Shown one piece after another: positions 15,369-16,548 of a stretch of 16,548 nt of DNA. The notes under the pieces were generated by a model. That model did not search any database. It saw nothing but the letters and a program-made list of their open reading frames with translations, and had not been told where the DNA came from. The position numbers and the translations under genes are program-made. Location of the stretch: assembly GCA_038093515.1 (NCBI GenBank), contig JBBPSI010000389.1, positions 1 to 16,548 on the forward strand, written 5' to 3'. The DNA is from Butyriboletus loyo (Eukaryota; Basidiomycota; Agaricomycetes; Boletales; Boletaceae). The number at the start of each line of letters is the position of its first letter. The first letter of the stretch is position 1.

Positions 15369-16046
15369 AGCGGCGATAGTGATTCCATAGGAAGGTGGTT
15401 CGCCGGTGGAAGCATCATGTATCCTGGTTGGTAGAAGGGACTGGGCCCTATGACGGTTGGATGAGGGTCCAGCTCTGGGACCGGGCTCTGCAACAGCTCT
15501 GATGGTGGGTACATGAGGGATGGTGTTGCTGAGGCCAGTCTGGTCGTGTACGATGACATTGTTGTGAGGATTGGGAGGTTGATTGGCAAGTCCAAAGATG
15601 TTGTCTAGGTCTAAGACGTTGATTTCGATGGAGTTGTTTGGAGTGCGAGGGCGACGACGATTGTAAGGAGGTGGTGGAGAAGGAGTACGAAAATGGATGT
15701 GGTGCGGTGCAGGAAAATACGAAGAGGAGCGACGACGATGGTGCTCGACTCTTTGGGATGGCCTAGAACGTTCACTAACCTCTTGTAAGTTAGAAGGACT
15801 CGGGTGAGAAGTCGATCTAATTGACAAGGCATGGTGGTGAGTAGGTGAACGCCATTGTAAGGTCAGATCGTGATCCTGAGAAACAATTCGTAATGCGATG
15901 ATGAAAGAATCAGCTAGCAACCATAGTGTGCTAAAGAACATAATGTTTGATGCACCACATATGGAAGCAAGTATGAGACTCAAGAAAGCGAGTACCCATA
16001 GTAAACCAAGAGCGATAGCACTCTCGTTCCGCAGGGCTGGAAACAT
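15303..16046 (-). CDS. Membrane protein with two N-terminal helices and PPxY motifs (C-terminus replaced by solo LTR)
   Basis: ATG 16046 opens 247 codons, 41 nt after a putative primer-binding site. Residues 1-226 are native; residues 227-247 and the stop come from solo LTR F. Two hydrophobic segments, about 10-31 and 35-55, are separated by a very short GASN turn and so form a membrane hairpin. The rest is hydrophilic, rich in Pro, Ser, Arg and His, with a basic stretch (HHRRRSSSY) and two PPxY motifs (PPPY 125-128, PPSY 217-220). These bind WW domains of Nedd4/Rsp5-type ubiquitin ligases and serve as budding motifs in some retroviruses. If the LTR and one target duplicate are ignored (501 bp, phase kept), the frame would run on to a stop at 14691. 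It has no resemblance to a copia gag that I can see. It could be an unusual element protein, a captured host gene or a host gene remnant. Confidence 0.55.
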   Translation of the reverse strand: MFPALRNESAIALGLLWVLAFLSLILASICGASNIMFFSTLWLLADSFIIALRIVSQDHDLTLQWRSPTHHHALSIRSTSHPSPSNLQEVSERSRPSQRVEHHRRRSSSYFPAPHHIHFRTPSPPPPYNRRRPRTPNNSIEINVLDLDNIFGLANQPPNPHNNVIVHDQTGLSNTIPHVPTIRAVAEPGPRAGPSSNRHRAQSLLPTRIHDASTGEPPSYGITIAACYETTMLSSHTGFRNCCSYTQ

Positions 16047-16086
16047 TATCGAGAATCGACAGATGTTTAGATTAAAAGCCTCTAGC

Positions 16087-16099
16087 GGGGCTCATAACC
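16087..16099 (-). promoter_or_regulatory. Putative half-tRNA initiator-Met primer-binding site
   Basis: On the minus strand GGTTATGAGCCCC lies about 9 nt after the proposed LTR end. Twelve bases, GGTTATGAGCCC, are complementary to the anticodon stem-loop of eukaryotic initiator tRNA-Met (GGGCUCAUAACC). Ty5 and Drosophila copia use this internal site, primed by a cleaved half tRNA. It therefore marks the neighbouring LTR as a 5' LTR of a Ty1/copia-type element that reads leftwards. Confidence 0.6.
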
Positions 16100-16108
16100 T
16101 TTCGGAAT

Positions 16109-16548
16109 TGGTAAAGTCCGAGCAGGCGCACCGAGGGCAACGAAGGATGCAAGGGTAAACCTATCAGTGGAAAGACTCACTGATAATACGAGAGTGAGAG
16201 TATCGCAAACAGAGTATAAGGAGCAAGGCTCAACTTAGAGATATCGCAGTAGTGATGATAGAACTGAAAGATCTAGAGAAAAGCGACAAGCCATAAGGGC
16301 TGTCTTATATACAGTACATGAGTGTTTGTACTTATGTTCTGTATAGTACCTTTATAAGGTATAGTATGAAATACATGACGATATGATAGAGATAAGAGAT
16401 AAGACTAAGCATATCGTCCAATAGCATAATAAGAGCTATTTGTAATGTGATAAGCGTGACTAGGTCTAGACAATGATGTCATATAGACCAGTCTAGAAAC
16501 GTAGTGGCTGTAAGTGAAATACAGAAATAGAACACTACCGTTTCAACA
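16109..16548 (-). repeat. Putative Ty1/copia-type 5' LTR (family E)
   Basis: On the minus strand this region begins TGTTGAAACGG at the very end of the window and has a TATATAAG box (16304-16311). It is AT-rich with no coding frame, and it ends near CCA (16109), shortly before the half-tRNA primer site. Only one copy is in the window, so its ends are set by TG...CA logic and by the primer site, not by a repeat match; the inner end could be a few bases off. The 16047-16108 stretch between it and the membrane-protein ATG holds only the primer site and a short leader. Confidence 0.55.

Noticed and set aside
15898..16158. A plus-strand frame overlapping the membrane ORF and the LTR
   Set aside because: It crosses the proposed primer site and LTR edge and is low-complexity; the opposite strand has clear membrane helices and a suitable ATG.

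Overview
This window looks like a retrotransposon graveyard from a fungal genome, most likely a filamentous basidiomycete. That assignment is inferred from the style of the chromodomain Ty3/gypsy (chromovirus) polyproteins, not from a host gene. No unambiguous host gene, tRNA, rRNA or CRISPR array was found. Nearly every base belongs to an LTR or to the inside of an LTR element. Several CGA-to-TGA stops and a CpG-depleted LTR suggest decay by deamination at CpG sites.

Layout. 1-425: an LTR of family 'A' on the minus strand, abutting coding sequence. 426-960: the 3' end of a chromovirus, here 'element C' (integrase tail, chromodomain, polypurine tract). 961-7783: 'element B', with 818-bp LTRs at both ends, a self-priming primer-binding site, a disrupted unusual gag region and a long open protease-RT-RNase H-integrase-chromodomain frame. 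7784-13508: 'element D', a related chromovirus that lost its 5' LTR and gag start. It keeps a gag tail with a variant zinc knuckle, an intact pol, an extra downstream ORF with three zinc knuckles, a polypurine tract and a 3' LTR of family A. 13509-16548: a minus-strand unit with a putative Ty1/copia-type LTR ('E', 16109-16548) and a half-tRNA-iMet-like primer site. Next comes an ORF for a two-helix membrane protein with PPxY motifs, split by a solo LTR ('F', 14873-15368, near-perfect 5-bp target duplication), and then two unrecognised reading frames cut off by element D.

The simplest history is nesting. The copia-like unit E was invaded by D (LTR family A). D's gag was invaded by an LTR-B array in which C and B share one LTR. 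An inverted LTR-A copy then landed in C, and solo LTR F landed in E. The order is inferred from which reading frame each LTR cuts.

Most noteworthy are: (i) the zinc-knuckle ORF after pol in D, 8 nt past the pol stop; (ii) a copy of the 3' polypurine tract inside the integrase gene of both B and D, in a stretch with almost no synonymous change, resembling the central polypurine tract of lentiviruses and Ty1; (iii) a 10-nt self-priming match in B like that of Tf1; (iv) a membrane protein where gag should be in unit E; (v) one core-promoter module shared by three LTR families.
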